Source of the DNA: Clostridia bacterium | GTDB taxonomy: Bacteria; Bacillota_A; Clostridia; Oscillospirales; CAG-272 | Reading direction: 5' to 3' | Assembly: GCA_017501345.1 (NCBI GenBank) | Contig: JAFVXC010000024.1 | Span: 1 to 64,000 of the forward strand | DNA length: 64,000 nucleotides | Shown: positions 9,631 to 18,027 of the stretch, one piece after another | Position numbering within the stretch: position 1 is the stretch's first letter | Layout of the letters: each line of letters starts with the position of its first letter | Position numbers and translations under genes: made by a program | The notes under the pieces: model-generated | The model's database searches: none | Seen by the model: only the letters and a program-made list of their open reading frames with translations | Told to the model about the DNA's origin: nothing

Positions 9631-10206
9631 TTAAGTTTGCTCTCTCGCAGAATCCTCGGCGGTGTACGCACCAACGAGATAGTTCCAAAGACGTTTGTCG
9701 ACCTTTCCCGTCGGTGGAAGCAGAAAGAGCCGCTCCGCGTCGATCACCGCGCGCTCGGTCGCTTCGTCAAAGATCCCCGTAATCTCAACAGCGAGCGGAA
9801 AATTGTAAAGCGTGGAGATCTCGCGCAGTAAAAATTGAACCGCGCCGACAAGGAAATTTTCATCGCCGCGACGTACAGCGTAGTCGATCGGAAAGAGCGG
9901 AAAGATCGGCAGACCGATGGGCTCCGACGCACCGAAGAGAACGTCGAGATATGTGGAGTAAAGAAGCTCCCAGGTCTCTTCGTCTGCGACCCCCGTTACG
10001 GGGAGACCGATGCGGCGCTGAAATGCCGAGAGTGAATCCTGCGTTGCCGTATTAAAGATCCCGTCCACGGGAACGGGTGGTATCTCGGGATATACGTAGG
10101 AAAGCCGCCTGAGATAGCGTTGCAGATTCCGTACCGCCTCACGCGGGATATCGGTCATCATATCACCGGAGGAGGTATCGTTTCTTTTATTGCCGTTTTG
10201 GTTCAT
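9631..10206 (-). CDS. Protein with two peptidoglycan-binding repeats
   Basis: A 191-aa protein with two PG_binding_1-type repeats: a good one at about residues 25-88 (VDGIFNTATQDSLSAFQRRIGLPVTG-type pattern) and a degenerate second at about 118-182. It has no signal peptide or membrane segment, and no catalytic domain. Its ATG overlaps the stop of the preceding SpoIID-domain gene by 4 bp, so the two are made together. Likely a wall or spore-cortex binding accessory; the exact role is inferred from context only. Confidence 0.8.
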   Translation of the reverse strand: MNQNGNKRNDTSSGDMMTDIPREAVRNLQRYLRRLSYVYPEIPPVPVDGIFNTATQDSLSAFQRRIGLPVTGVADEETWELLYSTYLDVLFGASEPIGLPIFPLFPIDYAVRRGDENFLVGAVQFLLREISTLYNFPLAVEITGIFDEATERAVIDAERLFLLPPTGKVDKRLWNYLVGAYTAEDSAREQT

Positions 10207-11606
10207 TGCGCCTCACCTCCGACAGGCTCTCCGGGGTATTGCCCTTCGCCGATTTGATTGCCTCTGTAAAGATCGTGATAGAGCGACGTGATCGAATCCC
10301 ACGTAACTGCACCGACAACACCGGTTGCCTCGAGACCGAAGCGTCGCTGATATGCAAGCACCGTCTCCTCGGTGCGATTTCCGAAGTAGCCCGTCGGATC
10401 TACAAAGGGTATCTCGGGAAAATACTGACCGATAAAATTCAGGTACTGCTGCATAAGTCGTACGTCCTCTCCGTCCGAGCCGATCCGAAGCACCCTCCCG
10501 GGGAATGGGACCGTGCTCCCCTCGGTGTATTCAAGCGGAACGGTCTCAACGATACCGAGATACGCGCGATAGAGAGACTCCCAGGTGCGTTCATCTACGA
10601 TTCCCGTGACGGGAAGACCAAAGGTGCGCTGTACGTCCCGCACCGCCTCCTCGGTCGCGTTTCCGTACGATCCGTCTACCGAGAGAGAGGGGATGGTATC
10701 ATAATATGCAGACAGGTAATCTATAAAATATTGTAGGGTTTGTACGCCGAGTCCCGATGCTCCCGGAGCGAGATTCTCGGGGTACTGCTTGCTGATCTCC
10801 TCGAGCGAAAGACCCTCTGAATCTATCTCGTTCAGCTTCTTTACCGCATTGTAGATCCTGAGGATCGTGTACCATGTGGTTTTTCCGACGATTCCATCCT
10901 CATCGAGCCCGAAAACCCTTTGAAAATTACGGACAGCCTTTTCGGTGTCATTTGTAAATATACCGTCCGTACGCACGATCTTCGGAATGGACGGATAATT
11001 CGCCGATATGCGGTTGAGACGAATCTGAATGCTCCGAACGTCATCGCCCGTGCTTCCGATTTGAAGCGGAACGCCCGGATAAGATGGCTCGCTTCCCATA
11101 ATCGGAACGTCGGTCACAAGATCGATATCATTGCCATAATAATAGGTAAGAATCTCATATGGAGTAAAGCCTTGATTCGCAAGATCGACCGATCCCCACT
11201 GCGACAGTCCGTTGCAGGAGACCTCGATCCCGTCGCAGTAAACCGCGAACAACGGCTCTACCTGCCCTTGTCTTTGAATATAATTATTGAACAGCTCGCC
11301 CGCGATCTCCCGCACATTTTGAAAGATCTCGCGTCCGTTCACGAAGGACTGATCAAAGGCAGTAGAATTCGTGATGTCAAAATCATATCCTCGGGCACGG
11401 TAAAACTCCGTGTAAATGCGATTAAGAGCAAAGGACGTTTGCGCATAAACGTTCGCACGAATGGCGTTTTCGGGCCACGTGGGATAGATCTCACTTGACG
11501 CGACGTTTGAAATGTATTCAAGAAAAGGAAGCGTTACGTTTGGTGCGTTCGAGTCGGGAGCGCCAAGGTGTACCGTAATGCTTTCGGGAATAAAGGGAAG
11601 TGCCAT
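10203..11606 (-). CDS. SpoIID-domain protein with three PG-binding repeats
   Basis: A 467-aa protein. The N-terminal half (about 25-170) resembles the SpoIID/LytB lytic transglycosylase domain, including the region around the catalytic Glu (SSEIYPTWPENAIRANVYAQ) and the late GLSQWGSVDLANQG motif. Three PG_binding_1 repeats follow, each with a (D/T)G-hydrophobic core, the FQR or YQR helix and TG-TW pattern. No signal peptide is evident, as in several coat or cortex proteins made in the mother cell. The start at 11606 has AAGGAG 9 nt upstream; the frame is open further upstream but would overlap the previous gene. Likely spore cortex or coat remodelling. Confidence 0.82.
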   Translation of the reverse strand: MALPFIPESITVHLGAPDSNAPNVTLPFLEYISNVASSEIYPTWPENAIRANVYAQTSFALNRIYTEFYRARGYDFDITNSTAFDQSFVNGREIFQNVREIAGELFNNYIQRQGQVEPLFAVYCDGIEVSCNGLSQWGSVDLANQGFTPYEILTYYYGNDIDLVTDVPIMGSEPSYPGVPLQIGSTGDDVRSIQIRLNRISANYPSIPKIVRTDGIFTNDTEKAVRNFQRVFGLDEDGIVGKTTWYTILRIYNAVKKLNEIDSEGLSLEEISKQYPENLAPGASGLGVQTLQYFIDYLSAYYDTIPSLSVDGSYGNATEEAVRDVQRTFGLPVTGIVDERTWESLYRAYLGIVETVPLEYTEGSTVPFPGRVLRIGSDGEDVRLMQQYLNFIGQYFPEIPFVDPTGYFGNRTEETVLAYQRRFGLEATGVVGAVTWDSITSLYHDLYRGNQIGEGQYPGEPVGGEAQ

Positions 11607-11619
11607 ATCACTACGCTCC

Positions 11620-12102
11620 TTATAGATTCTCGTTCTCAAGGGAACGGAAGAAAGAGGCGGGTGGCATTTGTCCGAGCTCGGGGCGCTCTCCATCAGAGAG
11701 TGGGATCAGTTCAACGGTCTGAAGAGAGGTCACGGTATCGAATACGGGAACGTTCTGATAATAATTCGAGCGATATCCGCTGAGCGCTACGTCAATATCG
11801 TACAGTGCGTACGGCCGTCCGTTCCCGGGACTCTCCGACATTGACCTTGGCGGAGCGGGAAGGGCAATACGCGGAGCAAGCCCGTCGCGGTCGGTACGTA
11901 TCGCAGCGATCAGATCCCCCTCTCCGGGCACACCCTCCTCGCGTATTTCGCCGTCCGGCGTTGCGGCAGCACGAATGTTTACGGTTGCGTTTTCAAGTGG
12001 GATCGCGCCACGCGCCGTTGCGACACGTACGATCAAATATCCCGTTCCCGTGTTTTGCCCGGGATTTTGGTTTCCGTCTATGCGCTCGTCAAATCGGTTC
12101 AA
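11620..12102 (-). CDS. Beta-sandwich protein leading the SpoIID cluster
   Basis: A 160-aa protein of unknown function. The middle (YLIVRVATARGAIPLENATVNI, later DIDVALSGYRSNYYQNVPVF) reads like a carboxypeptidase-regulatory or Cna-B-like beta-sandwich. The start chosen is TTG at 12102, because AGGAGG sits at 12111-12116 with an ideal 8-nt gap; the ATG at 12150 has no RBS. It ends 13 bp before the SpoIID-domain gene, giving a three-gene cluster. I cannot assign a reaction; a structural or adhesion module for the wall or spore surface is inferred. Confidence 0.7.
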   Translation of the reverse strand: MNRFDERIDGNQNPGQNTGTGYLIVRVATARGAIPLENATVNIRAAATPDGEIREEGVPGEGDLIAAIRTDRDGLAPRIALPAPPRSMSESPGNGRPYALYDIDVALSGYRSNYYQNVPVFDTVTSLQTVELIPLSDGERPELGQMPPASFFRSLENENL

Positions 12103-12167
12103 TCTGTTTTCCTCCTGTCTTCCATATCTGGTTGCGTCCGAAAGAGACATTCAAGCACAGTATACGT

Positions 12168-12192
12168 GCTGAGAGCAAGCAATGTTCTCAGC
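12168..12192. promoter_or_regulatory. Dyad between divergent genes
   Basis: GCTGAGA (12168-12174) and TCTCAGC (12186-12192) form a perfect 7-bp inverted repeat between the divergent cluster starting at 12102 and the ComEC-like gene starting at 12275. It could be an operator or a transcript hairpin; nothing in the sequence decides. Confidence 0.35.
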
Positions 12193-12209
12193 TAAAATTC
12201 AATTTCCCC

Positions 12210-12238
12210 TTGAAAAAAGCAGCAGAATTTGTTATTAT
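12210..12238 (+). promoter_or_regulatory. Promoter of the ComEC-like gene
   Basis: TTGAAA (12210-12215), a 17-nt spacer, then TATTAT (12233-12238), 36 bp before the GTG start. Confidence 0.7.
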
Positions 12239-12274
12239 ATATCTAAATACCGCAAGAGAAAGGAGAATGCCGAC

Positions 12275-13222
12275 GTGAACAAGATCGTTTCGACTAAGAA
12301 AAAGAAGATCGCTGTCGCAGTCTCTCTTTTCCTTGCTTTTGCTGTCCTTCTCGCAGCCTCCGCGTATGCATATATCCAAAACGGCGGACTTTTTGTCGAC
12401 GTTTTACCGCACGGCGGCGTTTCCTTGGTTTTCCTATCGGTCGGACAAGCGAGCTGCACCCTGATCCGTTCCGAGGAGGGAATTATCGTGATCGACACAG
12501 GGGCGAACGATTCCGAGGAAACCGTTCTTTCGGCATTGTCCTATTACGGTGTCAAGACGGTCGATCACCTGATCCTGACACACGCCGACGAGGATCACGC
12601 GGGCGGTCTCGACGCAATCCTGAACGCCTACCCCGTAAAAAACGTGATGCTCACCAAAACCGCATATGAGGAGCTCGGGGAAATGCGCGAGGGAAAAACG
12701 CTTGAAACGGCACTTTCATCGAAGGAAACCGCACTTTTCATCGTATCTGCGGGTGATAGCCTCACGATTGGTCCCTCTCGCCTTGAGATCCTCGCCCCAA
12801 CGCAGTACGACGAGGAGCTTTCGGGTGGAGGCAATGCCTCGAGCCTCATTATGCTCTTCGAATACGGTGAGACACGAGCAATACTCTCGGGAGACGCCGA
12901 CGAAACGGCTGAGCTCCTTGCTCTTACCGCGCTCGCAAAGCTGCATCCCGGACTTTCCTACGATATCCTCCTCGTCGGTCATCACGGATCTGCCTCGTCG
13001 TCGTGCGAGCAATTCGTAGACTATCTCGCACCGCGATACGCCGTGATCTCCTGCGGCGAGGGCAACACATACGGTCATCCGAGCATCGAGGTGCTGAAGC
13101 GTCTTGAAAGCGTCGGTGCAGAGATCCTCCGAACCGACCGAAACGGCACTGTGATCCTGCATTCGGACGGAGAAACGGTAACGACTGTCTCGAGCGCGAT
13201 AAAAAGCATCTTGAAAAAATGA
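12275..13222 (+). CDS. ComEC-like secreted metallo-beta-lactamase-fold hydrolase
   Basis: A 315-aa protein with an N-terminal membrane anchor (KKKIAVAVSLFLAFAVLLAA) and an extracellular metallo-beta-lactamase domain. Metal-binding motifs are THADEDHAGG, a late GDAD, and VGHHGSASS. This is the stand-alone version of the C-terminal domain of the competence protein ComEC; the channel domain is absent. The start is GTG at 12275 with AAAGGAG 9 nt upstream, which removes 31 unlikely N-terminal residues. Relatives are often annotated as competence-related or nuclease-like hydrolases; the substrate is not established. Confidence 0.85.
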   Translation: MNKIVSTKKKKIAVAVSLFLAFAVLLAASAYAYIQNGGLFVDVLPHGGVSLVFLSVGQASCTLIRSEEGIIVIDTGANDSEETVLSALSYYGVKTVDHLILTHADEDHAGGLDAILNAYPVKNVMLTKTAYEELGEMREGKTLETALSSKETALFIVSAGDSLTIGPSRLEILAPTQYDEELSGGGNASSLIMLFEYGETRAILSGDADETAELLALTALAKLHPGLSYDILLVGHHGSASSSCEQFVDYLAPRYAVISCGEGNTYGHPSIEVLKRLESVGAEILRTDRNGTVILHSDGETVTTVSSAIKSILKK

Positions 13223-13239
13223 TCGGGATGTGTTATACT
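13211..13239 (+). promoter_or_regulatory. Promoter of the short-chain reductase gene
   Basis: TTGAAA (13211-13216), a 17-nt gap, TATACT (13234-13239). The -35 hexamer overlaps the end of the preceding coding region. Confidence 0.72.
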
Positions 13240-13271
13240 GTTAGCAGTTACTTACGCTTGAGGTGATGATT

Positions 13272-14009
13272 ATGCAAAAAGGTGAAATGAAGCACGACGT
13301 CGTACTGGTCACAGGCGGATCTCGCGGGATCGGTGCGGCAACTGTCAAACGGTTTACGGAAAACGGATATAAGGTGGCGTTTTTCTATCACTCGCACAAG
13401 GAGGAGGCACTCCGCGTCTCAAGGGAAAGCGGCGCTCTTGCACTTTGCGTAGACGTTAGTAATCCCATCGCCGTCTCAAATGCAGTGAAGGAGATCGAGC
13501 ACACGCTCGGAGAGATCTCCGTACTCGTCAATAACGCAGGGATCTCACACATCGGTCTTTTTACCGAGCTTACTGACGAAGAATGGAACCGCATCATTGG
13601 CGTGAATCTGTCGGGCGCATTTTATACCGCCCGCGCAGTTGCACCCTCAATGATCCGAAAAAAGCGCGGCAGGATCATACAGATCGGATCAATGTGGGGG
13701 AAGAGCGGGGCTTCGTGCGAGGTTGCATATTCGGCAAGCAAGGCGGGACTTCGCGGTCTTACGATGTCTCTCTCTAAGGAGCTCGGTCCCTCCGGGGTCA
13801 CGGTAAACTGTATTGAGCCCGGCGTGATTGATACCGATATGAACGCTTCGCTCGACGAAGAGACAAGAGTCGGTCTGATCGAGGACACGCCTCTTTCACG
13901 CATCGGAAGCGCAGACGAGGTTGCAGATGCAATCCTTTTCCTCGCATCCGATTCCGCCTCCTTCATCACAGGACAGGTCCTCGGTGTCGACGGCGGCTTT
14001 GCCGTTTGA
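13272..14009 (+). CDS. Short-chain dehydrogenase/reductase, FabG-like
   Basis: A 245-aa NAD(P)-dependent reductase of the classical SDR family. The cofactor motif TGGSRGIG is at the N-terminus, followed by NNAG, the catalytic Ser in IQIGSMWG, the YSASK catalytic pair, and a normal C-terminus. It resembles 3-oxoacyl-ACP reductases, but no fatty-acid synthesis genes are nearby, so the substrate is open. The ATG at 13272 is chosen over the two upstream starts because GAGG lies 8 nt before it. Confidence 0.88.
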   Translation: MQKGEMKHDVVLVTGGSRGIGAATVKRFTENGYKVAFFYHSHKEEALRVSRESGALALCVDVSNPIAVSNAVKEIEHTLGEISVLVNNAGISHIGLFTELTDEEWNRIIGVNLSGAFYTARAVAPSMIRKKRGRIIQIGSMWGKSGASCEVAYSASKAGLRGLTMSLSKELGPSGVTVNCIEPGVIDTDMNASLDEETRVGLIEDTPLSRIGSADEVADAILFLASDSASFITGQVLGVDGGFAV

Positions 14010-14032
14010 TCTTTTCCCGACAGACAGCCGAT

Positions 14033-14072
14033 AGGGAGCGGTGCTTCGTTATAGCCGCTCCCTCGTTTTTTG
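14033..14072 (+). terminator. Terminator of the reductase gene
   Basis: Stem AGGGAGCGG/CCGCTCCCT with a 13-nt loop and tail CGTTTTTTG, 24 bp after the stop codon. Confidence 0.9.
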
Positions 14073-14340
14073 TTCATAATGACATATTTTATTTTTTTGA
14101 AAATTTTTTGAAAGCCCTTTTTTTCGACAGAGGGTAATATTTTTTAAGTTTTTTGGGAGAACGTGAATTTCATATCACGTTTTTTTGATCTAAAAGGTGC
14201 CCGAAGACGTCCAAAGTTTGCAAATTTTTGAGATCAAATCGTTTGAAAGAGGATTTCAGCCCTCTTTTTTTGCTATGCAGAATGACGAATACCCAATTTC
14301 ATAGTGTGATTAAATCACGGAACGAAGAATCTGCTCGAAT
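14073..14340 (+). other. AT-rich gap with two further terminator-like hairpins
   Basis: No gene is visible between the reductase terminator and the nrdD promoter region. Two more intrinsic-terminator-like structures occur: AACGTGA/TCACGTT followed by seven Ts (14160-14187), and AAAGAGG/CCTCTTT with a T run (14246-14271). They could mark small transcripts or an attenuated leader; no ORF or known riboswitch core was recognised. Confidence 0.5.
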
Positions 14341-14398
14341 TATAATATTAACACAATATATAGTGGCAAGTGTCGCCGCGCATCACAAAATATTGATT
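14341..14398 (+). promoter_or_regulatory. nrdD promoter with a NrdR box pair
   Basis: TATAAT at 14341-14346 is followed directly by ACACAATATATAGTGG (14351-14366), a close match to the NrdR box consensus. A second, weaker copy TCACAAAATATTGATT sits at 14383-14398, starting exactly 32 bp after the first, the usual three-turn spacing for paired NrdR boxes. NrdR is the dATP/ATP-sensing repressor of ribonucleotide reductase genes, which fits the nrdDG genes downstream. The -35 hexamer is poor. Confidence 0.78.
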
Positions 14399-14486
14399 TT
14401 CCCACTCTCGGCAAGGCGCCGAAAATCCCCGTACAACCGTATTTACTACATAGTATCATTTATGAAAGAGAGGAAATACCGAAAAA

Positions 14487-16661
14487 ATGAAGATCATCAA
14501 AAGAAACGGCTCCGAGGAGATTTTTGATAGAGAAAAGATCAAGGCCGCGATTAAAAAAGCAAACGAGGCGGGAACCGGTCGCCCCGAGCTCACCTCGCGT
14601 CAGATCGACTATATCTCACTCGTAATCGAGGATAGATGTAAGGACGTCGGACGTGCCCTTTCGGTCGAGGAGATCCAGGAGATGGTCGAGACACACATCA
14701 TCCTTCAGGGCGCTCCCGAAACCGCCAAGCGCTACATCCGTTACCGCTACAACCGTAACCTTGCCCGTATCGCCAATACGACCGATAACAAGATCCTGTC
14801 CCTGATCGAGTGCAACAACGAAGAGGTCAAGCAGGAAAACTCCAATAAGAATCCTACCGTTAACAGCGTTCAGCGCGATTATATGGCAGGCGAGGTCTCG
14901 AAGGACCTTTCCGAGCGTATTCTGCTGCCTTCCGATATCATCGAGGCTCATAAGGCGGGAATCATCCATTTCCACGATATGGACTATTATGCACAGCATA
15001 TGCACAATTGTGACCTCGTCAATCTTGAGGATATGCTCCAGAACGGTACCGTCATCAGCGGCACGATGATCGAAAAACCCCACAGCTTCTCGACTGCCTG
15101 CAACATCGCAACGCAGATCATCGCGCAGGTTGCCTCGAATCAGTATGGCGGACAGAGCATCAGCCTTACCCACCTCGCCCCCTTTGTTGAGATCTCGAGA
15201 CAGCGCATCCGTAAGGACGTGCTTGAAACCTTCTCACAGACCGGTGTTGAGCATGATGAGAAGCTGATCTCCGCGCTTGTTGAGAAGCAGCTGCGCAAGG
15301 AGATTTCAAAGGGCGTTCAGACCCTCCAGTATCAGGTCGTAACTTTAATGACCACCAACGGTCAGGCTCCCTTTATCACCGTATTTATGTATCTCGGCGA
15401 GGCGAAGGATGAGCACGAGCGCGAGGATCTCGCTATGATCATCGAGGAGACGCTGAAGCAGCGCATCGTCGGTGTCAAGAATGAGTCGGGGGTTTACGTT
15501 ACGCCCGCATTCCCGAAGCTCATCTACGTTCTTGAGGAAAGCAACGTCCGTCCCGATTCAAAGTACTGGTACCTCACCGAGCTTTCCGCAAAATGTACAG
15601 CAAAGCGTATGGTGCCCGACTATATTTCCGAGAAGGTTATGCTTCAGAACAAGATCGACAAGAACGGCGACGGACACTGCTATACCTGTATGGGCTGCCG
15701 CAGCTTCCTGACGCCGTACGTTGACGAGGACGGCAAGCCGAAGTATTACGGCCGCTTCAATCAGGGCGTTGTAACCGTGAATCTGCCCGATATTGCACTT
15801 TCCGCGGAACGAAACGAAAAGCGCTTCTGGGAGATCTTTGATGAGCGTATGGACCTTTGCCACAGAGCACTTCAGTGCCGTCACGAGCGTCTTACGGGAA
15901 CACTTTCCGATGCCGCTCCGATCCTTTGGCAGTACGGTGCACTCACAAGACTGAAGAAGGGTGAGCCGATCGACAAATATCTCCACGGCGGTTACTCGAC
16001 CATCTCGCTCGGTTATGCGGGGCTTTGGGAGTGCGTCTATGCAATGACGGGCAAGAAGCTCACCGAAAAGGAGGGCGAGGAGTTCGGACTTGCCGTAATG
16101 CGTAAGCTCAACGAATACACGGCGAAGTGGAAGAAGGATGAGAATATCGACTATTCGCTCTACGGCACGCCGCTTGAATCCACCACCTATAAGTTTGCAA
16201 AGGGACTTCAGGTCCGCTTCGGAATCATCCCGGGCGTTACCGACAAGAACTATATCACAAACAGCTATCACATTCACGTTACTGAGGATATCGATGCCTT
16301 CGAAAAGCTTGCGCTTGAAGCAAAATTCCAGGCGCTCAGCCCCGGCGGCGCGATCAGCTACGTCGAGGTTCCCAATATGCAGAACAATATTGAGGCCGTT
16401 CTTCAGCTGATGCAGTTCATCTACGACAACATTATGTACGCCGAGCTGAACACAAAGAGCGACTACTGTCAGATCTGCGGCTACGACGGTGAGATCCAGA
16501 TCGTCGAGGACGACGGTAAGCTCGTTTGGGAGTGCCCCAACTGTAAGAACCGCGATCAGAGCACGATGAACGTTGCTCGCCGCACCTGCGGTTATATTGG
16601 AACACAGTATTGGAACCAGGGAAGAACGCAGGAAATCCGCGAGCGCGTTCTGCATCTGTAA
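14487..16661 (+). CDS. nrdD: Anaerobic ribonucleoside-triphosphate reductase
   Basis: Class III ribonucleotide reductase, the oxygen-sensitive glycyl-radical enzyme making dNTPs from NTPs (724 aa). The N-terminal ATP-cone (about 1-95, KRNGSEEIFDREKI) is the allosteric activity site. The C-terminus holds the zinc site CQIC...CPNC and the radical loop RTCGYIG, with the radical Gly at about residue 702. The active-site region has CMGCRSFL. Controlled by the NrdR boxes upstream; its activase nrdG starts 8 nt after the stop. Confidence 0.97.
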   Translation: MKIIKRNGSEEIFDREKIKAAIKKANEAGTGRPELTSRQIDYISLVIEDRCKDVGRALSVEEIQEMVETHIILQGAPETAKRYIRYRYNRNLARIANTTDNKILSLIECNNEEVKQENSNKNPTVNSVQRDYMAGEVSKDLSERILLPSDIIEAHKAGIIHFHDMDYYAQHMHNCDLVNLEDMLQNGTVISGTMIEKPHSFSTACNIATQIIAQVASNQYGGQSISLTHLAPFVEISRQRIRKDVLETFSQTGVEHDEKLISALVEKQLRKEISKGVQTLQYQVVTLMTTNGQAPFITVFMYLGEAKDEHEREDLAMIIEETLKQRIVGVKNESGVYVTPAFPKLIYVLEESNVRPDSKYWYLTELSAKCTAKRMVPDYISEKVMLQNKIDKNGDGHCYTCMGCRSFLTPYVDEDGKPKYYGRFNQGVVTVNLPDIALSAERNEKRFWEIFDERMDLCHRALQCRHERLTGTLSDAAPILWQYGALTRLKKGEPIDKYLHGGYSTISLGYAGLWECVYAMTGKKLTEKEGEEFGLAVMRKLNEYTAKWKKDENIDYSLYGTPLESTTYKFAKGLQVRFGIIPGVTDKNYITNSYHIHVTEDIDAFEKLALEAKFQALSPGGAISYVEVPNMQNNIEAVLQLMQFIYDNIMYAELNTKSDYCQICGYDGEIQIVEDDGKLVWECPNCKNRDQSTMNVARRTCGYIGTQYWNQGRTQEIRERVLHL

Positions 16662-16669
16662 ATTGAAAA

Positions 16670-17206
16670 ATGAACGTTGCTACGATAAAAAAACGCGATA
16701 TCGCCAACGGCATCGGCGTTCGGGTCTCGCTCTTCGTGTCGGGCTGTACCCATCACTGTAAAGGCTGCTTTAACGCCGAGGCGTGGGATTTTTCTTACGG
16801 CGAGCCTTATACGAGCGAGACGGAGGCGGAGATTCTCCGCCTCCTCGCTCCCGATTACATCAGCGGACTTTCTCTTCTTGGGGGCGAGCCCTTCGAGCCA
16901 CAGAATCAGCGCGTACTTGTCGGTCTTCTCAGGCGCGTAAAAGAGCTTTATCCCGAGAAGACCGTCTGGTGCTATTCGGGCTATACGCTTGAAAGGGAGC
17001 TTCTTTCCGAAAGCCGCGCACGCTGCGAATGTACCGATGAAATGCTTTCGATGATCGACGTTCTGGTAGACGGATGCTATGAAGAAGAGAAGCGCAACAT
17101 TTCGCTTCTGTTCCGCGGCTCGGAAAACCAGCGGCTCATCGATCTGAAAAAATCCCTCGAGATCGGGGAAACAGTGCTTTGGGAGAAAAAAAGCCGAGAG
17201 GTTTGA
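16670..17206 (+). CDS. nrdG: NrdD-activating radical SAM enzyme
   Basis: Generates the glycyl radical on NrdD by S-adenosylmethionine cleavage. The 4Fe-4S site is CTHHCKGC (Cys26, Cys30, Cys33), followed by the GGEP motif of SAM binding (LLGGEPFEPQN). Length 178 aa is typical. Tight spacing to nrdD gives a two-gene unit. Confidence 0.95.
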   Translation: MNVATIKKRDIANGIGVRVSLFVSGCTHHCKGCFNAEAWDFSYGEPYTSETEAEILRLLAPDYISGLSLLGGEPFEPQNQRVLVGLLRRVKELYPEKTVWCYSGYTLERELLSESRARCECTDEMLSMIDVLVDGCYEEEKRNISLLFRGSENQRLIDLKKSLEIGETVLWEKKSREV

Positions 17207-17219
17207 CCGCTCGGTTTTT
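17191..17219 (+). terminator. nrdDG terminator
   Basis: AAGCCGAG pairs with CTCGGTTT around a short loop, followed by Ts. It overlaps the last codons of nrdG and lies before the Crp/Fnr gene. Confidence 0.65.
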
Positions 17220-17257
17220 CCCATCTGTAAAATAAATTTTGAAAGGAGCAGCGGTCT

Positions 17258-17911
17258 GTGAAAATCTCGGCATTACCATTTTATCATACCTTGACCGCCT
17301 CCGGCCGCTCGATACTGGAGCAACATCTGAAGTCCTTTTCGTGCTCAAAGGGCCAGCTTGTACAAGGCGGCGGGGAGGACGCGTACGGTATGGTCTACGT
17401 AGAGGATGGAAATTTATCTGTCGTTCTTCTGTCTGAGGAGGGACGCGAGGTCTCGCTCCTTCAGCTCCGACGAGGCGATATTTGTTTTCTGTCTGCAAGC
17501 CGCACCGTCACGGGGCTTTCCTTTGACGTTACGATAGAAGCAGAAAGCGATGCGAGACTTCTCGTTCTTCCGAGCACCTCACTTGAGCTGATGATCAGGA
17601 ACAGTCCCTCCTTCGCGACATTTGTCCACGATCAGATTTCGAAGGACTTTTCAACAACGGTACGCCTTTTGCAAAGCATTCTGTTCTGTACCTTCGATCA
17701 GCGACTTGCCTCTTATCTCTACGAGAAAACGACCAACACGGGGGCTTTAACGCTTAATCTGACCCACGAGCAGATCGCGCGGCACATCGGCTCCGCGCGC
17801 GAGGTCGTCTCCCGTGCCTTAAAACGATTTTCTGCACTTGGAATCGTTTCTGTTTCGCGCGGAAGCATCACCGTTCTTGACAAAGAAGCTCTGAAAAAGC
17901 TTCTTCACTGA
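17258..17911 (+). CDS. Crp/Fnr-family transcription regulator
   Basis: A 217-aa regulator. The N-terminal cyclic-nucleotide-binding-like beta-barrel spans about 15-115 (GMVYVEDGNLSVVLLSEEGRE, LRRGDICFL). A dimerisation helix follows, then a winged helix with TLNLTHEQIARHIGSAREVVSRALKRF. An Fnr-type N-terminal Cys cluster is missing: only a Cys near 34 and one at about 76 are in the sensor, so an oxygen-sensing iron-sulfur cluster of the FNR type is not supported. The GTG start has AAAGGAG 9 nt upstream. Target genes are unknown; it follows nrdDG closely. Confidence 0.88.
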   Translation: MKISALPFYHTLTASGRSILEQHLKSFSCSKGQLVQGGGEDAYGMVYVEDGNLSVVLLSEEGREVSLLQLRRGDICFLSASRTVTGLSFDVTIEAESDARLLVLPSTSLELMIRNSPSFATFVHDQISKDFSTTVRLLQSILFCTFDQRLASYLYEKTTNTGALTLNLTHEQIARHIGSAREVVSRALKRFSALGIVSVSRGSITVLDKEALKKLLH

Positions 17912-17963
17912 TTATAGCGTCGAAGCTTGACACTTTTTTGTATATCTTTTTTTGCTTCATCCC

Positions 17964-17992
17964 TTGACATTTATATTTTGATACGATATAAT
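17964..17992 (+). promoter_or_regulatory. Promoter of the HPr-like gene
   Basis: TTGACA (17964-17969), a 17-nt spacer, TATAAT (17987-17992): a full consensus match, 35 bp before the start codon. Confidence 0.88.
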
Positions 17993-18027
17993 ATAGCCAA
18001 AGAACAGAAAACAAAGGAGTAATTGCT

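Noticed and set aside
15558..16655. A 365-codon open frame antisense to nrdD
   Set aside because: Shadow of nrdD; Leu/Val-rich with no RBS.
17258..17911. An oxygen-sensing FNR-type regulator
   Set aside because: The N-terminal Cys cluster needed for the iron-sulfur cluster is missing.
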